A DNA stretch of 44,808 nucleotides from Pirellulales bacterium. GTDB taxonomy: Bacteria; Planctomycetota; Planctomycetia; Pirellulales; Thermoguttaceae. This document shows positions 33,651 to 41,304 of the stretch, one piece after another. The position numbers and the translations under genes are program-made. The notes beneath the pieces were generated by a model that saw only the letters and a program-made list of their open reading frames with translations, was not told the origin of the DNA and did not search any database. The stretch covers positions 1-44,808 of the forward strand of contig JAFGDS010000001.1 in NCBI GenBank assembly GCA_016931995.1, given 5' to 3'. Numbering within the stretch: position 1 is the stretch's first letter; the number at the start of each line of letters is the position of its first letter.

Positions 33651-34892
33651 CTACTTGGGTATCGTGTTGGCGTAGGCCATGATCGCGGTGGCCATAAGGA
33701 GCAGGGCGATGGCGACGTACATCTGCCGCCGCGGAGCGCCGAAGACGCCTCGCCATTCGCCGCTTATGAAGCCGAGCCCTTGGCCGCCGACCATTTGCAT
33801 GGCCTGCTGGATGCCGGCCCCGACCGACGCGCCGAGCACGCCCAGGAGCAACATGCCCTTGCTGGCCAGGGCCACCGCGGCGCAAAACTGAAAACCGATC
33901 ATGGTGGCCAGGGCGCATTCCTTCCAGTTTTCGGCGAAGACGCCCCAGGTCCGGCGGCGGGTCAACAGAAAAACGGGGTAGAGGATGTTGATCAGGGCTC
34001 CGCCGAGCAGTCCCACCGCCTGGACGGGCAGAATCGCCAGGAGGTTGCGGGCGTCGACGGTCACTTTCGGGTCGGCCTCGGACTGCGCGATTCCGAGCCG
34101 TGAGGCGATCTCGTCGCCGGCGGCCTTGGCCGTCAGTCCGCCGAGGCGGATCGCGACCAAGGCTTCCTTGCCCCTCATCGCGATGACGCCTTCGTCGTTG
34201 ACGGCATACTCGCCGCTGGCTCGTTCGTCGCCGGCCACCGTGACCTTGATTGTGGTGTTGTTTTCGACCGTGCTGACCCGTTCGACGATCGGCCCTTGGC
34301 TGTAGACGAAGGCCAGCATCATCCCGGCCGAGGTCACGCCGGCGATGACGGTCATGACCAGGCCGACGAGGAAGCTGCCGGACGTTTTTTGGAGCTTCTT
34401 GAGTTGCCGGTCGCGTCCGAAGCCCGCCACCGACGCGAAGGCCACGGCGACGAGCATGACGCCGATTCCGCAGAGGATGGTCAATCCGGCGGGCGACGCG
34501 AGATCGGGGGCGTCCTGGAAGAGTCCCGACCCTTTGAAGACCAGCGGCGCGATCGAGGCCACCGAGACGCCCAGGCCGGTCAGGATGGCCGTGGTCAGGG
34601 CGACGCCGATCCGCACGAAGCACAACGCGCAAAGGACGTTGGCGATGCCCCAGCTCACCGAGCACGCGTTCGAGATCAAAAGGGCCGAAAGGGGCACGTC
34701 GCGGATCGCCTGGAAGAAGTTCGGAAAGGCCACAAGCGTGATCGTCCACGGCACGATGACCAATCCAAGCGACATGCCGATGAGCCACCAGTGCTCGAAC
34801 TGGAGGTTCTTGACGATTTTGATGGGCCAGATGCCCGTGCCCATCAAAAGCCCGCCCGCCGCCACGACGAGCACGCCCAGGATCATGTCCAT
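33651..34892 (-). CDS. rhaT: RhaT-type L-rhamnose/H+ symporter with an inserted Wza-like (Poly_export-like) domain
   Basis: RhaT imports L-rhamnose with protons across the inner membrane. Family features: TGIWPIKIVKNLQFEHWWLIG near the N-terminus, SNACSVSWGIANVLCALCFV, GGALINILYPVFLL and about ten hydrophobic helices. The protein has 413 residues, about 70 more than E. coli RhaT. The excess is one hydrophilic segment at about 203-286 between two helices: GEYAVNDEGVIAM, VAIRLGGLTAKAAGDEIASRL and ADPKVTVDA. This follows the pattern of the polysaccharide export (Wza N-terminal) domain. ATG 34892 has GGAGG 8 bases upstream; ATG 34898 is too close to it. It is flanked by family D repeats. The transporter call is secure; the insert identity is a pattern match. 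Confidence 0.9.
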   Translation of the reverse strand: MDMILGVLVVAAGGLLMGTGIWPIKIVKNLQFEHWWLIGMSLGLVIVPWTITLVAFPNFFQAIRDVPLSALLISNACSVSWGIANVLCALCFVRIGVALTTAILTGLGVSVASIAPLVFKGSGLFQDAPDLASPAGLTILCGIGVMLVAVAFASVAGFGRDRQLKKLQKTSGSFLVGLVMTVIAGVTSAGMMLAFVYSQGPIVERVSTVENNTTIKVTVAGDERASGEYAVNDEGVIAMRGKEALVAIRLGGLTAKAAGDEIASRLGIAQSEADPKVTVDARNLLAILPVQAVGLLGGALINILYPVFLLTRRRTWGVFAENWKECALATMIGFQFCAAVALASKGMLLLGVLGASVGAGIQQAMQMVGGQGLGFISGEWRGVFGAPRRQMYVAIALLLMATAIMAYANTIPK

Positions 34893-34970
34893 CGTCATGC
34901 CCTCCGGGTTATCCTTTGGTCAAAGAGTCGGCGTCCGAACCATCGTCCTATCTTGTGGCCACTTTGTCCT

Positions 34971-35044
34971 CGTCAGCCTGAGCGAAGCGAAGGATCTCCG
35001 TGGCGCGACGTGAATCGAGATGCTTCGCTTCGCTCGGCATGACG
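34971..35044 (-). repeat. family D repeat, copy 3, inverted
   Basis: It reads CGTCAGCCTGAGCGAAGCGA at the left and CTTCGCTTCGCTCGGCATGACG at the right, the reverse complement of the copies at 27719 and 33553. It fills the gap between the GH36 and RhaT genes, so RhaT is bracketed by two oppositely oriented copies. Confidence 0.87.
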
Positions 35045-35087
35045 GAGGCGTCTGCATTCTGGGATAGACTCCAAAAGGTCCCAACGC

Positions 35088-37124
35088 CTACGGACCGACT
35101 CGTTTGTACTTAATGAGCACCGCGCCCGGCTTGTCCGAAATCGCGATCGCCAGGCCGGCGTCCATCAATTCCTTGCCGGTCAGCTCGTGGGCGTCCTGGG
35201 CGTCCAGGTCCGTCACGGCGTAACGCGCCTCTGGGTCCAGACCGTGAAGCCTGTACTGGGCGGAGACGTAGGGGCTTCCGGCGCGGCGGAACGCCTGGAC
35301 GAATCCGTCGCCTTGCTCCGGCCTGTCGAACTGCCAAGCGATCCACGCGGCATCGTCCAGATTGTGCGGCGTGAGCGGGTAATAGTCGCCCAACATGCAG
35401 CCGGCCACGTCGCGCCATTGGCCGATCAGGCGACGGTAAAGGTCCCAATCCATCTCGTTCTTGCGGACGTCGGTGACGATCGCGAACGACGGACACATGT
35501 AGCTCCGCACGCAGTAGACGAAGCTGTTGGGCTGATAGTACACGCCCTGGCCGTAGAACGGGATCCACGACGACAGGCCGTACGTGTGGCCCTGGTTGCC
35601 GGGGGCGGTTTCCGCGCCGCCCCATTGGTAGTCGCTCCGCAGGAGCGGAACGGCGCGGCGCAGGGTTTCGATGTCGTTGCGTCGTCCGCCGCCCGAGCAA
35701 CTGTCGATGAGCATCCCGGGATGGCGCCGCAACAATTCGTCCCAATAGGCCAGATAGCCCTGGACGTGCAGGTTTTCGGTCACACCCTGCCGGTCGGGCG
35801 CGTCCGCCCCGCGCCAATACGGCAGCGGCGCGATGTTGAAGTCCTGCCGGTACAGGTCGATGCCCTGTTCGGTGATGAGCTTATCGACGTGGTTGACGAG
35901 CCAGTTCCAGGCGTCGCGGTTGCCCAGGTTCAGCAGTCCGCCGCCCGCGCCGCCGAGGATCCACTCGGGATGGTTTTTGGTCAGCCACGTGTCCGGCGCG
36001 GCCCGCTCGGGCTCGAACCAGACGATGAGCTTGGTGTCGCGGGCGTGGACGTAATCGCTCACGGCCCGCAGGCCGTTGGGATACCGCTCGGGATCGGGTT
36101 CCCAGGTGCCGGTATTCTGCCAGGCGTCCTTGCAGGGATACCAGCCGGCGTCGATCCACCAATAGTCCAGTTGGATTTGCTCCTGGCCCAGCTTGTCGAT
36201 GAAGAGCTTTTCGAGCGACTCGCTCGTCTTCAGCCCAGGCACCAGGCCGCCATCGCAGAAAGACAAGATCGGCGCAATGGCCTTCCCGCCTGGCCGGGGC
36301 AGATTGTGCGCGAGCATCCACCGCCGCCAGAGGTTTTGCGCGCGGACCGGATCGTCGCCCTTCCAGAACATCAGGGCCACCAGCGGCGCGCGGATTTCCT
36401 CGCCGGGCTTTAAAGTAAGATGCGTGAGTTCCTGCCCCGCGACAACGCGCAGCCCCGCGGCCGCGTCGCGGGCGAAGCGCGCCGCCCATTGGCCGGGCCA
36501 GCCGATCACGACGATCGTGCCCCCGCCGGGCACTTGGACGTTGTAGTAGGGGAAAACGCCGTCCGTGGGGCGCCCCACCGAGGGGGGCGCGAACGTCTTC
36601 GTCGCCCCAGGGTCGAGCGTCAGGGCGAAAGGCTGGTAGCTGTCGGGCGAGCAATTGTCGCCGCTCATGCCGCGCAGGAGATACTCCCCGCCCTCGCCCC
36701 GCGAGAGTCCCAGGTCGATCGCCTGGATGCCCTGCAGGATCGGCGTGTTGACGCTGCCCGCGTTGCGGAAGTAGACCGTCCATTCGACGACCGGGAAATC
36801 GCCGTACTCGACGCCGACGCAGCGGACCGCGAGGCCGGTCTTCGGATCGGTGTAGGTGGTTGCGTATTCGGTCCGCCGGTCGTCCAAACGGCGCGTGGTT
36901 CGTTTGGCTTCCCATGACGCGAGCAGCTCGGCCGACGGCTTGTCGTCGTAGGTGAAGGAGAAGGGCGGCTCGGCTTTCGGCGCGTCCGCGGCGCCCTCGA
37001 GCCGGGCGGCGGCCCAACGCCGGGCGGCGGCCATTTCGTCGGGCGTGGGGGCCACGGCCAACGCGAGAGAGGCAAACGCGGCCCAAAGGGCGGCCGCAAG
37101 CCCGAGCGGGATCGTCTTCCTCAT
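35088..37124 (-). CDS. secreted GH36/melibiase-type alpha-galactosidase
   Basis: A 678-residue glycoside hydrolase. A signal peptide (about 1-24, ends ASLALAVAP) exports it. An N-terminal beta-sandwich domain (to about 270) precedes the catalytic barrel: LDYWWIDAGWYP, KLIVWFEPERAAPDTW, the nucleophile Asp in IDLYRQDFN and the acid/base Asp in PLLRSDYQWGG. A C-terminal beta domain ends the protein. It would release galactose from plant or algal galactosides in the periplasm or outside. The ATG at 37124 overlaps the regulator stop (ATGA) and has AGGAA 8 bases upstream, so the two genes are co-translated. Confidence 0.92.
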   Translation of the reverse strand: MRKTIPLGLAAALWAAFASLALAVAPTPDEMAAARRWAAARLEGAADAPKAEPPFSFTYDDKPSAELLASWEAKRTTRRLDDRRTEYATTYTDPKTGLAVRCVGVEYGDFPVVEWTVYFRNAGSVNTPILQGIQAIDLGLSRGEGGEYLLRGMSGDNCSPDSYQPFALTLDPGATKTFAPPSVGRPTDGVFPYYNVQVPGGGTIVVIGWPGQWAARFARDAAAGLRVVAGQELTHLTLKPGEEIRAPLVALMFWKGDDPVRAQNLWRRWMLAHNLPRPGGKAIAPILSFCDGGLVPGLKTSESLEKLFIDKLGQEQIQLDYWWIDAGWYPCKDAWQNTGTWEPDPERYPNGLRAVSDYVHARDTKLIVWFEPERAAPDTWLTKNHPEWILGGAGGGLLNLGNRDAWNWLVNHVDKLITEQGIDLYRQDFNIAPLPYWRGADAPDRQGVTENLHVQGYLAYWDELLRRHPGMLIDSCSGGGRRNDIETLRRAVPLLRSDYQWGGAETAPGNQGHTYGLSSWIPFYGQGVYYQPNSFVYCVRSYMCPSFAIVTDVRKNEMDWDLYRRLIGQWRDVAGCMLGDYYPLTPHNLDDAAWIAWQFDRPEQGDGFVQAFRRAGSPYVSAQYRLHGLDPEARYAVTDLDAQDAHELTGKELMDAGLAIAISDKPGAVLIKYKRVGP

Positions 37125-37825
37125 CGGTCGTGTTCCTCGTACCAGCCCAGGTGGCGTCGCAACAGCGCGACGGCGTCGTCGAGTTTGCCCTCGTGCAGGG
37201 CTTCGACGATCTGGCAGTGCCCCTTCTTTCCGCCCCGAACGTCGCCGCAGACGGTGCGGTCGCGATACTCGCGAAAGAACGCTTGCAGAAGGTCGCAAAA
37301 GGACGCCAACGGCGTGATGTCGCTGGCCTCGACCAGACCGCGATGGAACGCGATGTCGTATTCGATCCAGCGATCGTCCAGGCGATCGGTGGGCGGCGCC
37401 GACTCGGCCAGCGCGCGCAACTGCCGGTAGACGGCCTCGTCGGCGCGCATGGTCTCCATGGTGTAGTAAAGCGAGCCCGTCTCGATCACCGCCCGGGCTT
37501 TCAGCAGCGACTCCCGGGGATAATCGCTCAGGGCAAAGTGGAAGCCGAAGTACTCGCTCACGCGGCTGAAATCGAAGTCGTCAATCACCATCCCGCGGCG
37601 CGGCGTGGCCCCGATCACGCCCAGAAAGTCCAGAGCCTTCGTGGCCTCGCGGACCACCGTGCGGCTGACGCCGAACCGCTCGACCATCTCCTGCTCGGTC
37701 AGCAGCGGGTCGCCGGGCTTGAGACCCTTTTCGATGATGTACTTGCGGAGCTGCGCCGTGAGCTCCTCGCCGAGCCTCTTGCGGCGGAGTGGACGCTTGG
37801 GCGGGCCGTTCATGGGCGTGTCCAT
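37121..37825 (-). CDS. FCD-domain GntR-family transcriptional regulator
   Basis: A 234-residue regulator: winged helix LGEELTAQLRKYIIEKGLKP, GDPLLTEQEMVERFGVSRTV, then VREATKALDFLGVIGATPRRG; the all-helical FCD ligand domain includes RAVIETGSLYYTM, YDIAFHRGLVEAS and HCQIVEALHEGKLDDAV, carrying the metal-site His/Asp residues. FCD regulators sense organic or sugar acids. It heads the minus-strand sugar operon (GH36 overlaps its stop) and is divergent from the dehydrogenase-complex genes. A 23-bp palindrome in the shared promoter region is the likely operator. ATG 37825 is used; 37813 is possible. No strong ribosome site. Confidence 0.93.
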   Translation of the reverse strand: MDTPMNGPPKRPLRRKRLGEELTAQLRKYIIEKGLKPGDPLLTEQEMVERFGVSRTVVREATKALDFLGVIGATPRRGMVIDDFDFSRVSEYFGFHFALSDYPRESLLKARAVIETGSLYYTMETMRADEAVYRQLRALAESAPPTDRLDDRWIEYDIAFHRGLVEASDITPLASFCDLLQAFFREYRDRTVCGDVRGGKKGHCQIVEALHEGKLDDAVALLRRHLGWYEEHDR

Positions 37826-37835
37826 GGGAAATAGC

Positions 37836-37864
37836 TTGACAGGCCGTATTTGTAGTATGATAAT
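37836..37864 (+). promoter_or_regulatory. sigma-70-type promoter of the dehydrogenase-complex operon
   Basis: TTGACA at 37836-37841 (perfect) and GATAAT at 37859-37864 (5 of 6) with a 17-base spacer. The start point would be near 37871, giving a leader of about 62 nt to the ATG at 37933. This is the best promoter match in the window. Confidence 0.6.
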
Positions 37865-37870
37865 GCAAAT
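37848..37870. promoter_or_regulatory. 23-bp palindromic operator for the FCD regulator
   Basis: The sequence from ATTTG (37848-37852) to CAAAT (37866-37870) is a palindrome centred on G37859, with 9 of 11 base pairs matching and an inner TAT-G-ATA. It covers the -10 of the plus-strand promoter and also that of the putative minus-strand promoter, so a bound dimer would block both. The regulator is inferred from adjacency. Confidence 0.6.
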
Positions 37871-37884
37871 CCCGTCCGCTGCAA
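37857..37884 (-). promoter_or_regulatory. putative divergent promoter of the FCD-regulator/GH36 operon
   Basis: On the minus strand TTGCAG (37884-37879) and TATCAT (37862-37857, 5 of 6) are spaced by 16 bases. The leader to the ATG at 37825 would be about 25 nt. The -35 is weak, so this is less certain than the plus-strand promoter that shares the operator. Confidence 0.35.
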
Positions 37885-37932
37885 TAGCCCCTGGCCCTGC
37901 CTCGGTTTGCGTTTTCCCTGGAGTTCCCCGAA

Positions 37933-40413
37933 ATGTCGTCGCCCGGCGCCGCCCGCGAACAAATGCCCAAAGAGGGGGGGCAAGTGCCATCCGCCTCGGA
38001 GCTGGTCCACCTCTACCGACGGATGCTGCTCATCCGACGCTTCGAGCAGACCGCCCAGCTCATGTACCGCAACGGCGAGTTGCCGGGCTTCATCCATCTT
38101 TATATTGGCGAGGAAGCCACGGGCGTGGGCGTCATGGCCCACCTTCGCGAGGACGACTGGATCACCAGCACCCACCGCGGACACGGCCACGCGTTGGCCA
38201 AGGGCGTGCCGCCGAGGATCGTCCTGGCCGAACTGGCCGGCAAGGCGACCGGCTGTTGCGGCGGACGCGGCGGCAGTATGCACCTTTATTCTCCGGCGCA
38301 CGGCCTGTTTGGCACCAACGGTGTCGTCACCGCCGGCATCCCGTCGGCCGTCGGACTGGCCCTCAGCGCGAAGACGCGGGGCACGGATCAAGTGGCCGTG
38401 GCCTTCTTTGGCGACGGGGCCACCAACCACGGGGCGTTCCACGAGGCGGTCAATTTCGGCAGCGTCCAGAACGCGCCGGTTGTGTTCGTCTGCGAAAACA
38501 ACCTCTACGCCACGGCCACGCCACTGGCAATGGCCACCCGCAACACGAATATCGCCAGCAAGGCCGCCGCCTACGGGATCCCCGGCGTGCGGGTGGATGG
38601 AAACGACGTGGTGGCCGTGTGGCAAGCCGCGGGCGAGGCGGTCGGCCGTGCCCGCTCGGGTCAGGGACCCACGCTGATCGAATCGCTCACGTACCGGCAG
38701 GTGGGCCACCAGGAAGGCGATCCGGTAATCGGATGGCGCCGCACGCAGGAGGAATGGGACTCCTGGGTGGAACGTTGTCCCGTGGCGACGTTCCGCCGCC
38801 GGCTCGTCGAGTCGGGCACCGCCGCCGAGGCCGACCTCGCGGCGATCGAGGCGGAGGTGGAGCGGGAGATCGAGGAGGCGATCGAGTTCGCCCGAAGCTC
38901 GCCGCGCCCCGATCCGGCGACCGCCACGGCGCACACGTGGGCGGAGCCGATCAACCCACCGCTTCGTTTCGCCGACCCCGACGTCGCGCCGGCCGACACG
39001 AAGACGCAGAGCTGGCTCGAGGCGGTCCGCGACGGCATCGCCGAGGAGATGCGCCGCGATCCGAACATCATCTATTTTGGCGAGGGCACCGGCGACCGCG
39101 GCGGGTCGTTGGGCCACACCAAAGGGCTCCACGCGGAGTTCGGCGAGAGCCGCCTGATCGACACGCCCATCTGCGAATTGGGCTTCACCGGCGCGTCGAT
39201 CGGCGCGTCGGCCACCGGTTGCCGCGCGGTGGCCGACTTGATGATGGGCGATTTCCTCTGGGAATCGGCCAGTCAGATCGTGCTCCAGGCGGCCAAGCTT
39301 CGCTACATGACCAACGGGCAGTTGTCCGTGCCCATGGTGGTTCGCGCGTTTCTGGGCGTGGTGAAGAACGCCGGCCCGCACCACAGCGGCTCGTATCATC
39401 CCGTTTGGGCCCACTGCCCGGGGCTCATCGTCGTCGTCCCCTCCAATCCCGCCGACGCGAAGGGGCTTTTCAAGACGGCCCTGCGGGCAAGCGATCCCGT
39501 GATATTCCTCGAGCACAAGTCGCTCGCGTCCAGCAAGGGCCCCGTGCCGACGGAGGAATACTACATTCCCTTTGGTCAAGCCAAGATCATCCGCGCCGGC
39601 AGCGACCTGACCATCGCGTCCTGCGGACTCATGGCGCACCGCTCGATGGCTGCGGCCGAACAACTCGCCGCGCAGGGCGTCTCCTGCGAAGTGATCGACC
39701 TGCGGACGATCGTCCCCTTGGATGTCGAGACGGTCGCGACAAGCGTGGCCAAGACGGGCAGGCTGCTGGTGGTGGACGAGGGCTATTCGATGTGCGGCAT
39801 CGGGGCCGAATTGGCCGCGGCCGTGATGGAGCAGGCCTTCGACGAGCTGGACGCCCCCGTGGGCCGGCTGCACGTCGAGCCGGTGTCGCACCCGTTCAGC
39901 CCGCCGTTGGAGGACGCGGTTTTGCCCAACGCGGAGCGAATCGCGGCGGCCGCGCGGTCGGTGATCGCCGGTCGCCCGCCCGTCCCGCGCCGCGCCATGG
40001 GTCTTCCGCGCAAGACCGCTTTGGTGTCCTCCGCCGGCGGCGACGGCCAGCCGCGTGCCGAAGACCGTCCGGATTTTCACGTTGGGGACTGTCCCGATTT
40101 TCGCGCCAGCGAAAAAGGGACTATCCCCCTCGATGCCGCTCTCGCCTCGCCGTCCTCTCCGCCCGCCGACCGCTCCCGCCGCGTGCCGATCCTCATGCCG
40201 AACATGGACCTCATCATTACCGAGGCCACGGTGGTGGCGTGGTCGAGGCAGGTAGGCGACCGGGTGACCAAGGGCGAGACGCTGCTGGAGATCGAGACCG
40301 ACAAGTCGGTTTGGGAGGTGGAATCGCCCGCCGACGGCGTCCTGGTGGAAATCTCCGCCGGCGATGGCACGGTGGTTCCGCTGGGGCAAACCATCGGATT
40401 CATCCAACCCTGA
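37933..40413 (+). CDS. 2-oxo acid (acetoin/pyruvate-type) dehydrogenase E1 alpha-beta fusion with C-terminal lipoyl domain
   Basis: The 826-residue fusion carries E1-alpha (about 22-320; TPP site GDGATNHGAFHEAVNFG...CENN), E1-beta (about 355-690; YFGEGTGDRGGSLGHTKGL, IDTPICELGFTGASIG, EHKSLASSKGPVP), a low-complexity linker and a lipoyl domain (about 748-826; VPILMPNMDLIITEATVV). The lipoylated lysine is K791 in ETDKSVW. E1 oxidatively decarboxylates a 2-oxo acid, or cleaves acetoin, and passes the acyl group to lipoate. In most complexes the lipoyl domain belongs to E2; the next gene's E2 lacks one. Residues about 712-733 are encoded by a dispersed repeat. GGAG lies 9 bases before the ATG. 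Substrate is not certain; E3 is not in the window. Confidence 0.93.
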   Translation: MSSPGAAREQMPKEGGQVPSASELVHLYRRMLLIRRFEQTAQLMYRNGELPGFIHLYIGEEATGVGVMAHLREDDWITSTHRGHGHALAKGVPPRIVLAELAGKATGCCGGRGGSMHLYSPAHGLFGTNGVVTAGIPSAVGLALSAKTRGTDQVAVAFFGDGATNHGAFHEAVNFGSVQNAPVVFVCENNLYATATPLAMATRNTNIASKAAAYGIPGVRVDGNDVVAVWQAAGEAVGRARSGQGPTLIESLTYRQVGHQEGDPVIGWRRTQEEWDSWVERCPVATFRRRLVESGTAAEADLAAIEAEVEREIEEAIEFARSSPRPDPATATAHTWAEPINPPLRFADPDVAPADTKTQSWLEAVRDGIAEEMRRDPNIIYFGEGTGDRGGSLGHTKGLHAEFGESRLIDTPICELGFTGASIGASATGCRAVADLMMGDFLWESASQIVLQAAKLRYMTNGQLSVPMVVRAFLGVVKNAGPHHSGSYHPVWAHCPGLIVVVPSNPADAKGLFKTALRASDPVIFLEHKSLASSKGPVPTEEYYIPFGQAKIIRAGSDLTIASCGLMAHRSMAAAEQLAAQGVSCEVIDLRTIVPLDVETVATSVAKTGRLLVVDEGYSMCGIGAELAAAVMEQAFDELDAPVGRLHVEPVSHPFSPPLEDAVLPNAERIAAAARSVIAGRPPVPRRAMGLPRKTALVSSAGGDGQPRAEDRPDFHVGDCPDFRASEKGTIPLDAALASPSSPPADRSRRVPILMPNMDLIITEATVVAWSRQVGDRVTKGETLLEIETDKSVWEVESPADGVLVEISAGDGTVVPLGQTIGFIQP
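40067..40131. repeat. hairpin repeat inserted in the E1-lipoyl linker coding sequence
   Basis: GTCCC-GA-TTTTCGC (40091-40104) pairs with GCGAAAA-A-GGGAC (40109-40121) around a GCCA loop; the flanks GGGGACTGTCCC and GGGACTATCCCC belong to a GGGACAGTCCC-type repeat that I know as widespread in planctomycete intergenic DNA. Here it lies inside a gene, in frame. Only one copy is in the window, so the repeat status rests on that prior knowledge. Confidence 0.6.
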
Positions 40414-40423
40414 CGACCGTTCC

Positions 40424-41296
40424 ATGAGAACACACCGCCGCACGCCCATTTCCCCCCGCGCCCGCCGCGCTTTGCGCGAGCGAGGTCTGGACGCGTCGTC
40501 GATCCGCGGCACGGGCCCGGACGGCCGCATCGTCGAGGCCGACGTGTTGCGTGCCGCGGCCCTGCCAAGGCCAACCGCGGCGCAAGCCCCGCCCGCCGGC
40601 TCGATCTCGTCCATGCGTCGAGCCGTCGCGGCCAAAGTGGCCGAGAGCTTCGCCACGGTGCCGCACTTCTACCTCCGCTCGGAGGCCGACGTCACCGCCC
40701 TGGTGCAGTTGCGGGCGTGGGTCGGCGAGGCCATCCAGCGGGCCTGCGGCCAGCGGCCCAGCCTGACCGACTTCATCCTCCGGGCCATGATCCTCGCCCT
40801 GGCCGATTGCCCCCAGGCCAACCGGATCTGGCGCAACGACGCGATCGTGGAGTTGCCCACCATCGACGTGGGGCTGGTGGTGCAATTGGACGACGGGCTT
40901 CTGGTGCCCATCCTGCGCGAAGCCGACCGGCTGGGCATGATCGAGCTGGTGCAGCGGCGCGCCGCGGCGGTCGAGGCCGTGCGCTCCGGCCGCGCGTCGG
41001 CCGACCTGTTCGCCGGCGGGGCCACGTCGCTGAGCAACCTGGGCAAGCGCCGCGTCGATCAGTTTTCGCCCATCATCTCGCCCCCGCAAAGCAGCATGTT
41101 GGCCACCGGCCGCGTGGCCGAGCGCCCGGCCGCCTACCAGGGCCGGCTCTGCCTGCGTCAGACGATCCACTTGACCCTCGCGGCGGATCACCGCGTGATG
41201 GACGGCGTTCCGGCCGCCGCGTTTCTCGATCGCGTCGTCGAGCTGTTGGAGGAACCCTCCTCGCTGCTGGGCGACGTGCCACCCCCGAGCGCATGA
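40424..41296 (+). CDS. 2-oxo acid dehydrogenase E2 acyltransferase lacking a lipoyl domain
   Basis: A 290-residue E2: a peripheral-subunit-binding domain at about 7-45 (ISPRARRALRERGLDAS, GTGPDGRIVEADVL) follows the start directly, then the CAT-fold catalytic domain (about 60-290) with the active-site motif AADHRVMDG. Standard E2 proteins carry one to three lipoyl domains ahead of the binding domain and have 400 or more residues. Here none is present and the lipoyl domain sits on the adjacent E1 fusion. The ATG is 11 bp after the E1 stop with no clear ribosome site. Stop and next start overlap at 41293-41296 if the first ATG of the SDR is used. Confidence 0.92.
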   Translation: MRTHRRTPISPRARRALRERGLDASSIRGTGPDGRIVEADVLRAAALPRPTAAQAPPAGSISSMRRAVAAKVAESFATVPHFYLRSEADVTALVQLRAWVGEAIQRACGQRPSLTDFILRAMILALADCPQANRIWRNDAIVELPTIDVGLVVQLDDGLLVPILREADRLGMIELVQRRAAAVEAVRSGRASADLFAGGATSLSNLGKRRVDQFSPIISPPQSSMLATGRVAERPAAYQGRLCLRQTIHLTLAADHRVMDGVPAAAFLDRVVELLEEPSSLLGDVPPPSA

Positions 41297-41304
41297 GGTG
41301 TTGC

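Noticed and set aside
37810-40656. Antisense open frame of 948 codons on the minus strand opposite E1/E2
   Set aside because: No recognisable domain, Arg/Gly/His-rich composition and full overlap with strongly supported E1 and E2 genes; a shadow of GC-rich codon usage.
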